A stretch of 64,000 nt of DNA from AWTP1-13 sp963770295 (GTDB taxonomy: Bacteria > Pseudomonadota > Alphaproteobacteria > Rhizobiales > Hyphomicrobiaceae): NCBI GenBank assembly GCA_963770295.1, contig CAVYPA010000016.1, positions 62,001-126,000 on the forward strand, in the 5' to 3' direction. How positions within the stretch are numbered: the first letter of the stretch is position 1; every line of letters starts with the position of its first letter. Below the pieces are notes generated by a model. The model was not told the origin of the DNA and searched no databases. It was given only the letters and a program-made list of their open reading frames with translations. Positions 17,527-25,166 of the stretch are shown here, in pieces. The position numbers and the translations under genes are program-made.

Positions 17527-18045
17527 TCAATGAACATAGGTCCAGTCGCCGCCGGGATCATCTAGTCGTGTCGCGACGGCCTGGGCGATGCCTTCGACAA
17601 TTCTATGCGCGATCGGGAGACGGTAATGCTGCCGGTCCCAGAAATGAACATCGCGCGTTGTGATGCCGGAATAAATGCGGAAGTCAATGAGCTGCGCGCT
17701 CCTACGCTTGCCAACCGCCCAGATGCGCGCTTTGCAGGTCTGTTCGCGAGCAGCCTCTCGCGATCCAGGTGCCGGCAGGCCGGCGATGTGAGAGGGCATA
17801 AAAGCGAGAATACTGCGAGTGTTCATCGGTGTGTCCGCGAGCAGCTCTTCCAACCACGCAATCGCAGGAAATTTCGATGATTGGAGGTCCCCGCCGGGGT
17901 GATGACTCGGTCGGGGGTTGGGGCGCATGAGTTTTACCGCTGGTGGAGCGTCAACAAAGTCGTGGTGGCGGCAGGTAAGTATGAACTGGCCGCCCCCCTC
18001 GTTCCAGATCAATGGTTCAGCGTATTTGGCAAACGCGGTGATCAC
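17527..18045 (-). pseudogene. SGNH-hydrolase-like protein, C-terminal part
   Basis: PAIAWLEELLADTPMNTRSI is followed by LAFMPSHIAGLPAPGSREAA and HFWDRQHYRLPIAHRIVEGI. The final W(D)xxHYR motif corresponds to the Asp-His end of SGNH/GDSL-type esterase folds, as in uncharacterised surface-polysaccharide or cell-envelope proteins of about 350 residues. The N-terminal half with the catalytic Ser block is absent, and the frame upstream of 18045 is not convincing. I treat it as a truncated gene. The family assignment is by motif only. Confidence 0.45.
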
Positions 18046-18442
18046 CCCGCTGCTGCTGGGCAGTTCGTTGCCGCGGTCGCCGACTTACACGCAGTAGGCC
18101 AGACTTTCGGTGGGCATGTTTGCTGGCCATGGCGTGTTTGCGGTCGATGGCCCTTCGCGTTTTACACTTGAGAGCTACGAGATAGCCTGAGTTCCACGGC
18201 GCCAGGTTGAAAATTCGCTTAGCACGACGGCTAGCGCCCGGGCTGGACGGGCTGCGCTAGCTTTCCCTCTTCCTTCGGTACGACGCCTCATCCATGACTT
18301 AATAGCGGGCTCGCACCCTCGCGTGCCGTCCGATATCCGGAGCTCCCCCGCACAATTCGCGTGAAATATTCCTCCAAAATTCGCGAGGTTGGCGCGGAGA
18401 CCGCGCCGGAAGTGGCGGGAGCTTTTTAGTTAGCGCAAATCG
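18046..18442 (+). other. No gene recognised
   Basis: About 400 bases between the truncated gene at 17527 and csbD. No frame, hairpin or repeat of note was found. Confidence 0.4.
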
Positions 18443-18658
18443 TCAGAGCTTCTTGTTGGCCTTGTCAGCCACCTTGTTTGCCGTGTCTTTGACGGCTGAT
18501 TTTGCTTTTCCCATTGCCTGTTGCGCTTTGCCTTTGACCTCTTGCGTTGCGCCTTTCGCTTGCGTTTCCTTGGAGCCAGTGATTCTACCCACAACCTGTT
18601 TCAACTTGCCAGCGGCCTGATTTGCTAAGCCTTTGGCTTGGTCGTTTTTACTTCCCAT
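18443..18658 (-). CDS. CsbD-family stress protein
   Basis: The 71-residue, Lys/Ala/Gln-rich protein repeats the CsbD pattern: QAKGLANQAAGKLKQVVGRI, then KETQAKGATQEVKGKAQQAM. It is low in aromatic residues and highly charged. CsbD-like proteins accumulate under general stress; their molecular job is not known. The start at 18658 (MGSKNDQAKG) fits the family; an ATG four codons earlier is the alternative. No EcfG-type promoter was seen in the 100 bases upstream. Confidence 0.85.
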   Translation of the reverse strand: MGSKNDQAKGLANQAAGKLKQVVGRITGSKETQAKGATQEVKGKAQQAMGKAKSAVKDTANKVADKANKKL

Positions 18659-18994
18659 GGTGTCCTCCATTGGTGGCCCGGATTTCTGAGCGGGCTTGTG
18701 TATTGAGTAGCACATAAACGAGGAGTGGCCCAACAAAGCAGCGACTGCACCCGTCCGCATTCCCTAACCGGCAACGACACCCCGCTCCCTCGCCCCAGCG
18801 AACACCACAGAGGCTACTTCCAAGCCTTAGCCGCGCGCCCGCGCGCCATCATTATGCCGCTCCCACCGCATGCAACGCACAATGTCGATGCCGTTAAGCG
18901 CTTTCTGCTTGATGTGAATCGGAACAGCCACAGGGGGTTCCCCGGTCGCGCAAATCAGATTCGAGTGCTCTGTCGGCAGCTGCGGAGGGATGCG

Positions 18995-19542
18995 ATGGGG
19001 AAGGGCTACTCGAAAGACTTGCGCGAGCGTGCGGTTGTGATGGTCGAGGAGGGAGAGAGCCGGCGGGAGGTCGCGCGTGTGCTCAACCTTGCTCCGTCTA
19101 CGGCAGTGCGTTGGCTTGACCGGTGGAGCCGAACGGGCAGGGTTGCGGCGAAACCCGGCACTGGGCACAGTCGTTCGCCGCTCAAGGCGTACGAGCAGTG
19201 GCTGCTCGATCTCGTGGGAAAGGAGCCGGATCTGACGCTTGAGGAGATCCGCGACCGTCTTCGCCGTGAGAAGAAGGTCGCTGTCGCCACCAGCTCCGTC
19301 TGGCGCTTCTACGACCGCCACGAGATCACGTTTAAAAAAAGTCCTGCACGCGGCTGAGCAGGATCGACCTGATGTCGCTGCCGCACGCAGGGAGCTGAAG
19401 GCCGAGCAGCCTGCGCTGAAGCCCTCGCGTCTCGTGTTCATCGACGAGACTGCAGTGACGACGAAGATGACCCGGCTCTACGGCCGCGCCCCACTGGGCG
19501 AGCGGTTGGTCGCGAAGGTGCCGCACGGCCACTGGAAAACCC
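18995..19542 (+). pseudogene. IS630-family transposase, N-terminal part
   Basis: MGKGYSKDLRERAVVMVEEG starts a helix-turn-helix domain, followed by RLVFIDETAVTTKMTRLYGR with the first catalytic Asp of the DDE triad. The frame changes at a run of seven A at 19334-19340: HEITFKK stops 13 codons... short of use in one frame, while VLHAAEQDRPDVAAARRELK continues one base on. Many IS630 relatives use programmed frameshifting at such a run, so this may be natural. The reading is cut at GHWKT by the IS256 insertion. Confidence 0.8.
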
Positions 19543-21056
19543 GAGGGTGTCAGAAAGAATGTGTAAGGAGGTTTCTGTGAGTTTACCTTTAAGAGGAGAC
19601 TCACATGACGACCACTTCGACGATTACCCCAGAATTGCTTGACCAACTGCTTGCCAACTACAAGAAGCCCGAGGACCTGACCGGAGAGGACGGTCTTTTC
19701 AAACAGTTAAAGAAGGCCCTGATTGAACGGGCGCTCGGCGCCGAGTTGACCGAGCATTTGGGTTACGAGAAGGGCGATCCGGCCGGTCGCGGCAGCGGCA
19801 ACAGTCGCAATGGCACAAGTTCGAAGACGGTACTGACCGAGGACGGGGAGATCGAGATTTCGATCCCGCGCGACCGTGCCGGCAGCTTTGAGCCGCAGCT
19901 GATTGGCAAGGGCCAAACCCGGTTCGACGGTTTTGACGACAAGATCTTGAGCCTTTACGCGCGCGGCATGACGGTACGGGAGATCCAGGGCCATCTGGCT
20001 GAACTTTATGCCACCGAGGTCTCACCCGACCTGATCAGCCGGGTGACGGATGCTGTGCTTGATGAGGTCCGGGAATGGCAAAACCGGCCGCTCGATCGGG
20101 TCTATCCGGTTGTCTTTTTTGACGCTCTGCGGGTCAAAATCCGCGACGAGGGCCTCGTTAAGAACAAGGCCGTGTACGTGGCGCTGGCGCTCAATTCCGA
20201 CGGCGAGAAGAGCGTGCTTGGGCTCTGGATCGAACAGACCGAGGGCGCCAAATTCTGGCTCAAGGTGGTCAACGAGCTCAAAGCCCGCGGCGTCAACGAC
20301 ATCCTGATCGCGGTCGTCGATGGGCTGAAGGGCTTTCCCGAGGCGATCACCTCGGTGTTTCCGCAAACCGTCGTGCAGACCTGCATCGTGCACCTGATCA
20401 GGAACAGCTTGGCGTTTGTATCGTGGAAAGATCGCAAAGCCATCCTGCCCTCGATCAAGGCCATCTACCGGGCCGAAAACGCCGACATGGCGCTGGTGAG
20501 GCTCGAGGAGTTCGAGGCCGAGTGGGGCAAACGCTATCCGGCGATCGGCCAGACCTGGCGCAGGGCCTGGGAGCATGTTGTGCCATTCTTTGCCTTCGCG
20601 CCCGGCATCCGCAAAATGATCTACACGACGAACGCGGTTGAAGCGCTCCACCGTTCCTTGCGCAAGATCATCAAAACGCGAGGCAGCTTTCCCAATGACG
20701 ATGCCGCCTTGAAGCTGCTTTATCTGGCCATCAAGAACGCAGGTCTGCGTTGGCGACGAGGCGTGGAATGGACAACTGCTATGGGCCAGTTTGCCATCCA
20801 GTTCGGCGAGCGTTTTGCAGGAACAGCGCGATGATCATGGTGACCGACATCATGGCAAGGCCGATCATCGCTTGGCCCGCAGCTTCGCCGTCAAGCCCCG
20901 CGCCTTCGGCACGCCGCTACGCGGCCTTGGGGCTTGACCGCTCGCTGCAACCAAGCAAACTGGCTGACCATGCCTCCGATGCCGAGTTGTCCATGGACAC
21001 GACGAACCTAAATCCACCTTCACGGAAATCTCTTACACAAATTATCTGACAATCCC
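19543..21056 (+). mobile_element. IS256-family insertion sequence, complete
   Basis: The 1,514-bp element has related ends, left GAGGGTGTCAGAAAGAATGT and right (read inward) GGGATTGTCAGATAATTTGT, both continuing GTAAG.... It is flanked by the perfect 8-bp direct repeat GAAAACCC (19535-19542 and 21057-21064), the target duplication typical of IS256. Removing the element and one repeat restores the IS630 transposase codons for HWKTLTLVAALR exactly. This shows the insertion is recent and the IS630 copy was intact at that point. Confidence 0.9.
19605..20834 (+). CDS. IS256-family (mutator-type) transposase
   Basis: The 409-residue product is full length for the family. The DDE triad sits in VVFFDALRVKIRD (first Asp), AVVDGLKGFPEAI (second Asp) and TTNAVEALHRSLRK (Glu), with the HLIRNSL helix between. 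The N-terminal third (TEHLGYEKGD, GNSRNGTSSKTVLTEDGEIE) is the end-binding domain. It catalyses copy-out transposition of the surrounding element. GGAG precedes the ATG at a normal distance. It looks intact, unlike every other mobile-element gene in the window. Confidence 0.93.
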   Translation: MTTTSTITPELLDQLLANYKKPEDLTGEDGLFKQLKKALIERALGAELTEHLGYEKGDPAGRGSGNSRNGTSSKTVLTEDGEIEISIPRDRAGSFEPQLIGKGQTRFDGFDDKILSLYARGMTVREIQGHLAELYATEVSPDLISRVTDAVLDEVREWQNRPLDRVYPVVFFDALRVKIRDEGLVKNKAVYVALALNSDGEKSVLGLWIEQTEGAKFWLKVVNELKARGVNDILIAVVDGLKGFPEAITSVFPQTVVQTCIVHLIRNSLAFVSWKDRKAILPSIKAIYRAENADMALVRLEEFEAEWGKRYPAIGQTWRRAWEHVVPFFAFAPGIRKMIYTTNAVEALHRSLRKIIKTRGSFPNDDAALKLLYLAIKNAGLRWRRGVEWTTAMGQFAIQFGERFAGTAR

Positions 21057-21064
21057 GAAAACCC

Positions 21065-21459
21065 TAACGCTAGTTGCCGCCCTGCGCGTAGACAGCGTGA
21101 CCGCGCCTTACGTGATCGACGGCGCCATGGATGGGCGGTCCTTCCTCGCCTATGTCGAGCAGGTTCTCGTGCCGACGCTGAGGAAGTGCGACATCGTCTT
21201 CATGGACAACGTGCGCACCCACAAGGTTGCGGGTGTGCGCGAGGCGATCGAGGCTGCCGGGGCGGAGCTGCGCTATCTCCCGGCCTACTCGCCCGACCTC
21301 AACCCCATCGAGAATGCCTATGCCAAGCTCAAGTCGGACCTGCGCAAAGGCGCCGCCCGCACCGTCCACGCACTCTGGAGGCTGGTCGGACGCAGCGTGA
21401 GTGCGATTGCGCCCTCCGAATGCGCCGGCTACTTCAGACACGCAGGCTATCGCGCTTGA
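21065..21459 (+). pseudogene. IS630-family transposase, C-terminal part
   Basis: LVAALRVDSVTAPYVIDGAM continues the transposase interrupted at 19542. It includes FMDNVRTHKVAGVREAIEAA (second Asp of DDE) and YLPAYSPDLNPIENAYAKLK (the DxNPIE motif with the third acidic residue), and ends HAGYRA. With the N-terminal part it makes a complete 313-residue-class transposase, apart from the frame change at the A run. Confidence 0.85.
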
Positions 21460-21671
21460 TCCACATCAGGTGGAATCCGCTCTAGCTTCCACGAGTTGCA
21501 CCATACAACTCGGCTTTAGACCCGCGGCCTGCACGCTGCCGACAGCACGCCGCGTCCGATCCGTCACGTCGCCTTGCTCCCGCGGCATACCCGACGGCAG
21601 GAAGGCTGCAACACACGATACAAAAAATGAGGCGGCGCAACATCGGGACGATACACACACGCGCTAGCCTG

Positions 21672-21708
21672 CCCTCACCCCGCACTTCCGCGGGGATGGT
21701 GGTGAGGG
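21672..21708. repeat. Imperfect inverted repeat
   Basis: CCCTCACC...CCGC pairs with GCGG...GGTGAGGG across a short loop with a small bulge. It lies 95 bases ahead of the peptide gene at 21803 and could be a terminator for the IS region or part of the leader. Confidence 0.45.
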
Positions 21709-21802
21709 TTGTTCCCTAGTTAACGGCGGCCTGAACCAAACTATGGAACGACACACTCACGCCCACAGTGCAGCGGGTAGAGGAAGATCAGAGGAGATAG
21801 CC

Positions 21803-21919
21803 ATGAAGACCATCCTGTCCGCCCTTGTTGCGCTTTCGGTCATCGCCAGCGTCGCCGGCACGGCAAACGCACTCGATGCCAAGACCTTCTTTGAGCAGGT
21901 CGACCGCGATCACAACTAA
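21803..21919 (+). CDS. Small secreted peptide
   Basis: The 38-residue product begins MKTILSALVALSVIASVAGT, then ANALDAKTFFEQVDRDHN. A strong Sec signal peptide leaves a mature peptide of only about 15 residues after ANA. GAGGAG lies eight bases before the ATG and a strong terminator follows 18 bases after the stop, so this is a complete single-gene unit. A paralogue lies at 27641-27760 on the other strand with the same MKT...LS.IA.VAGTA.A..D.KTF pattern. I know the type from Bradyrhizobium-like genomes without a function. Confidence 0.7.
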   Translation: MKTILSALVALSVIASVAGTANALDAKTFFEQVDRDHN

Positions 21920-21937
21920 CGCGCTGATCCGATGCCC

Positions 21938-21975
21938 GGGAGGCCTGCGAGACTGCTCGCGGGCCTCCTTGCTTT
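21938..21975 (+). terminator. Rho-independent terminator of the small peptide gene
   Basis: GGAGGCC-GCGAG pairs with CTCGC-GGGCCTCC across an ACTG loop and is followed by TTGCTTTT. It begins 18 bases after the stop of the peptide gene. Confidence 0.8.
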
Positions 21976-22047
21976 TATGCGCCCCGGGTATCGCGCTCAG
22001 TGGGTGACAGTCATCCCCGTTGCGCGAGAGACGTGAGCTTCATCAAG

Positions 22048-22083
22048 GCCACGCCCTGGCGTGTGGCAGCCCCAGGGCGTGGC
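22048..22083. repeat. Perfect 12-bp inverted repeat
   Basis: GCCACGCCCTGG at 22048-22059 pairs perfectly with CCAGGGCGTGGC at 22072-22083 across 12 bases. No T run follows. It sits in otherwise featureless DNA between a terminator and the promoter at 22248. Confidence 0.55.
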
Positions 22084-22247
22084 TGGCGCTACATGGGCTT
22101 CGATGCGGGGTAAGGCCTTTCGCGCCGGCCGGGTCATAAACCTCATGCCTTCGCATCGCACACCTCGTTTCCACCTATTCAGGTGCAATTAGCGGCATCG
22201 CGACAAAACAAGACTGCAACCCGCCGCATTTCCCCGGTGGTGCTCGC

Positions 22248-22273
22248 GGAACGCCGAGCAGAACTTTCGCGTT
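22248..22273 (+). promoter_or_regulatory. EcfG-type promoter, GGAAC-N17-CGTT
   Basis: GGAAC at 22248-22252, 17 bases, CGTT at 22270-22273. It ends 30 bases before the ATG of the receiver gene at 22304. Confidence 0.65.
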
Positions 22274-22303
22274 CACTTAACGAGAGCGTTGCGCGAGGTT
22301 CTC

Positions 22304-22673
22304 ATGCAAAGCAGCGACGAACTTAGCAATATCAAAGTCTTGGTGGTCGAAGACGAGCCGCTCATTGCCATGGGCCTCGCCGATCAATTGAGAGAGGCCG
22401 GCGCTAGAGTTCTTGGGGCCGTGCGCGACCGCCAGCCAGGCCATTGATGTATGCCAAGCCAACGATGTCGACGTGGCAGTCATTGATTTCGTGTTGGCAG
22501 ACCAAAACAGTGAAGGGCTGCAAACTGCCCTTGAGAACAAAGGTATCCCGTTTGTAGTGCTGACCGGTTATCCGCGCGTTTTGGTGCGCCGCAATGAACG
22601 CCAACGAGTCCTATCGAAGCCGGTTAGACCTGACGACCTCTGTTCGGTGGTCAAAGAACTCGCGCGCGCTTAA
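22304..22673 (+). pseudogene. Stand-alone response-regulator receiver, one-base frameshift
   Basis: MQSSDELSNIKVLVVEDEPL begins a receiver domain with the acidic pair (VEDEP). After GARVLG an extra G in a run of four shifts the frame; the continuation PCATASQAIDVCQANDVDVA gives AVIDFVLAD (phospho-acceptor Asp), then FVVLTGYPR (conserved Thr) and VLSKPVRPDDL (conserved Lys). Without the extra G it is a complete 122-residue single-domain regulator. The unshifted frame ends after 47 codons. Its EcfG-type promoter suggests a role in the stress network. Sequence error is possible because the lesion is in a homopolymer. Confidence 0.7.
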
Positions 22674-22677
22674 GCGT

Positions 22678-22920
22678 TCAGTTGCGCCGGAGAGAGGACG
22701 TCACCTCCACCGCTAAGTGCAGCAAGCCCAAGAAAACGACCAGCGCCAGAGCCCAGTCGAGCCCGCCCAACCCTACCCATCGGGCAAACTCCGCAACCGG
22801 GCCCACGCTGAACCATGCCGCCGCAACGAGATAGAAGCTGGCGAAGAAACCGAACAAGTACGCCTTGAGCTTTCCCATCTGCGGCAGGCCCCACATCCCC
22901 GATGTAAGTAAGTCTACCAT
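22678..22920 (-). CDS. Small inner-membrane protein
   Basis: The C-terminal 75 residues hold two hydrophobic helices, KAYLFGFFASFYLVAAAWFS and GLDWALALVVFLGLLHLAVE, with a loop between and a basic tail (SSLRRN). This predicts a helical hairpin in the inner membrane. The start is uncertain: 22920 (MVDLLTSGMW) and 22878 (MGKLKAYLF) both fit. It is convergent with the receiver gene, four bases apart. No family known. Confidence 0.55.
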   Translation of the reverse strand: MVDLLTSGMWGLPQMGKLKAYLFGFFASFYLVAAAWFSVGPVAEFARWVGLGGLDWALALVVFLGLLHLAVEVTSSLRRN

Positions 22921-22994
22921 CAGAAAGCGCGCAGCCGCGATCGAGGCCCCCGGGCGTGCTCGCGTGCGTGATGGGTCATCGGGGGGCGATATAT

Positions 22995-23226
22995 TTACCA
23001 CTTCCACAACCCCTCAAACCGGTGCCCCGCAACGCGTGTGTAGTGCCCGTGTGCTTAGGATCGCGGTGGCCGAGATAGTCCTGCATGGTCCGTAGATCGG
23101 TGCCCTGGTCGGCCAGGTAGTAGCCGCAGGAGTGGCGGAGCATGTGCGGCCAGACGCGGCCGAATTTCGCCTTCTCGCCGGCGAGCCGGACGATGTAATC
23201 CACGGCCTGGCGAGTGAGTTGCGCCG
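22995..23226 (-). pseudogene. Tyrosine recombinase (integrase), catalytic C-terminal fragment
   Basis: LTRQAVDYIVRLAGEKAKFG and HMLRHSCGYYLADQGTDLRT, then MQDYLGHRDPKHT, are boxes around the HxxR and H of tyrosine recombinases. One base later in another frame HYTRVAGHRFEGLWKW supplies the catalytic Tyr and the usual FEGLW ending. The N-terminal half is missing, and the single-base shift lies just before the Tyr, so it is a relic. It abuts the stop of the PDZ gene at 23228, marking an old junction. Confidence 0.75.
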
Positions 23227-23227
23227 C

Positions 23228-23674
23228 CTACTTAGGCCCCGGCACGATCGGGGACGAGCCAGCAGCAGGTTTTTTAGAGACAGGCACCGTCACGTCGCGA
23301 TGTTCGCCTTTGCTGTTCATGACCTTGAAGGAAATGCTTCCTGATGCGGAACCTGCCGCAAGGCTCTTGGCTACGGCCCGTGCCGTAGCAACCTTCTTAC
23401 CGCCTGCCTCCACAATGACATCCCCCGCGACAATTCCCTTCTCTTGGGCGGGACTACCCGCAGTCACCGCAGTAACGACCGCGCCCTTCGTAGCCTCTGG
23501 TAGATTGTTCTGCTTGCGCAGCTCCGCTGTCAATGTACGGATCTTCAATCCGACCCGAGGCGCATCCTGCGCTCCTACCGAAACAGCGAACACGAGCACG
23601 ACGACCGCAAGAACGCCAGCAATCGTTCGCACAAACAACGTTCTCGATTTCGTATTCCGATCACGCATCACCAT
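23228..23674 (-). CDS. Exported PDZ-domain protein
   Basis: A basic N-terminus and the helix AGVLAVVVLVFAVSVGAQ form a signal peptide or anchor. Residues of about 55-140 are one PDZ domain of the DegP type: LPEATKGAVVTAVTAGSPAQ, then GIVAGDVIVEAGGKKV. No protease domain is present, so it probably binds C-termini of periplasmic proteins or acts as an adaptor. The tail is rich in Lys, Pro and Gly. The start is 23674 or two codons later (MVMRDRN). Confidence 0.75.
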   Translation of the reverse strand: MVMRDRNTKSRTLFVRTIAGVLAVVVLVFAVSVGAQDAPRVGLKIRTLTAELRKQNNLPEATKGAVVTAVTAGSPAQEKGIVAGDVIVEAGGKKVATARAVAKSLAAGSASGSISFKVMNSKGEHRDVTVPVSKKPAAGSSPIVPGPK

Positions 23675-24332
23675 TCTCCATCGCTGCGGTGCCCGCTGCA
23701 CCTTTTGGACTGTGAAAACTGTCGGGAAGCATCGCCTAACCGCCCAGGGCATTTGAGCCAGCATCCAAATCAAACTGCGGGCCCTCGTGCGACATCTTGC
23801 GCTGCTTCACCCGCCGATAAATGTGCGCTGCCTCTGCGGCAATCCTAGAAACCCCGTCTGCCCTTGGGGCCCCATCTCGCCAAGATGCCTACCCCAACTC
23901 GTCACCTTCACCGAGCAGCCTCGCAGGGGCCAACGAGACCCGCTTGTAGCTCCTCTGCCGGGCCAGGATTTGCTCGAGGCGGCGGGCCTGCCTTAGCCGG
24001 CTGCGGTTGGGGGGCGAAGCGATCTCGGGTGTCCGTGTCCATGCCGTGGCCTCCGATACAACGTTGTATTAACCGCCTTAGCCCCTCAAGAAAATTTTGT
24101 AGTTATGGGGGTCGAGAGGGGGTCGATGCCAACACCCCCGCCCCCCGGTCGGTCGCATGGGGGGTCTCCCGCCTCACGTCTGGTCGCCTTCGGCCTTACA
24201 CGTGCGCGTGCCCGCCTCGAGTTTGGGGGGAAATTTGCCAATCAGGCGTGCTCTTGCTGCACCGACAGCGCGGCACGGCCGAGAGGTTCGACCACGCGCA
24301 CAAAATAGGCTTGTACCCTTGGCGAGACTTGA
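23675..24332 (+). other. No gene recognised
   Basis: About 660 bases with Pro/Arg-rich chance frames only. A minus-strand stretch near 23950 reads RLRQARRLEQILARQRSYKR, a basic helix of unknown meaning. Confidence 0.35.
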
Positions 24333-24458
24333 TCAGCCGAAGTTCCGCCTGACGATGTCCATTACCGTGTTCTTGCTCAAACCCACGTTGCGCGCGATGA
24401 GCCGATAGGACAGCCCGTCGGCATGCATGCCCAGCACCCGTTTGGCCTTCTTGTCGCA
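24333..24458 (-). pseudogene. Serine recombinase C-terminal helix-turn-helix fragment
   Basis: VLGMHADGLSYRLIARNVGL followed by SKNTVMDIVRRNFG and a stop matches the DNA-binding helix-turn-helix that ends small resolvase/invertase-type serine recombinases in Hyphomicrobiales. The catalytic domain is absent: upstream of about 24458 the frame runs into the opposite-strand cydB relic. Confidence 0.55.
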
Positions 24459-24497
24459 TTCGGCACGTGGCGTGCGCTGTCCGGCACGTCTCAATCC

Positions 24498-24734
24498 GGA
24501 GCCTTCATCGGCGCCATCGGACTCTTCGCTCTGTCCTACGCAGGCATTGCGATCAGCCTGTGGCCCATGATCGTTCCGCATCACTACACGCTTTGGCAAG
24601 CCGCGTCGTCGCCAAGCACGCAGGCCTTCCTTATGGTTGGCACGCTCTTCCTTCTACCGGTCATCCTTGTTTATACGGGTTGGTCATATTGGGTCTTCCG
24701 CGGGAAGGTACGTGCTGATGTCGGGTATCATTGA
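24498..24734 (+). pseudogene. cydB (cytochrome bd oxidase subunit II), C-terminal fragment
   Basis: The frame reads FIGAIGLFALSYAGIAISLW, then PMIVPHHYTLWQAASSPST and FLLPVILVYTGWSYWVFRGK, ending VRADVGYH. These are the last two membrane helices of CydB-type subunits of cytochrome bd or cyanide-insensitive quinol oxidase. The first three quarters of the gene are missing; an unrelated open stretch from 24423 is joined to it. No cydA or cydX neighbour is present. It is a remnant of a respiratory oxidase operon cut by a recombination event at about 24,480. Confidence 0.75.
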
Positions 24735-25166
24735 GCCTATGCTGAGGCCAAGGTGACCCGAATGCAGTCGTGGCGTGCGCACGTTGCGGCACTGTTTGAG
24801 GCGGCCGGGACCTCCTCACCAAAAGGCGTGTCAGCCGCAGGCTCAAAGCTCAATGTTGTCAGGAGGTCCTTCATCGAGCATCGCGACCATCCTCGCGGCC
24901 TCCGGAGGTACGCAATCGTCGCCCATCAAATCTTCGGTCAGAATTCGCTATGTAGGTCCGCCCCATCGACGTAAGAGGCCAAGGTTTCCGCAGAACCAAC
25001 CCAGCAAATCAGGGTTTGGCCTGAGTGCGCCGAGGGAGCTGAGTGCACTAGCAGTAAGCGGCAAATTGTTGAGATGCACCAGCGCGACGAGCCACCGCAA
25101 GCATCGCCCTTAGTTTGCCGGGCGAGACACGCATGTGATGGCACCAACGCGAACGGGGAGATACTC
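24735..25166 (+). other. No gene recognised
   Basis: About 430 bases between the cydB relic and the catalase-like gene, which starts after GGGGAG at 25156. No hairpin or promoter could be named. Confidence 0.4.

Larger units (their letters stand above)
18897..21482 (+). mobile_element. IS630-family element split by an IS256-family element
   Basis: Imperfect terminal inverted repeats of about 24 bases (left AGCGCTTTCTGCTTGATGTG; right, read inward, AGCGGATTCCACCTGATGTG) lie next to TA dinucleotides at 18895-18896 and 21483-21484, as expected for IS630/Tc1-type insertion. Without the nested IS256 element (19543-21056 plus one 8-bp duplication) the element would be about 1.06 kb, the usual IS630 size. 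The inner ends differ enough that the exact outer base is uncertain by one. Confidence 0.75.

Noticed and set aside
21466..21685. Minus-strand frame with a signal-peptide-like start (LRRLIFCIVCCSLPAVGYA)
   Set aside because: Cys/Arg-rich remainder in two competing frames and no clear start; lies at the IS630 border.
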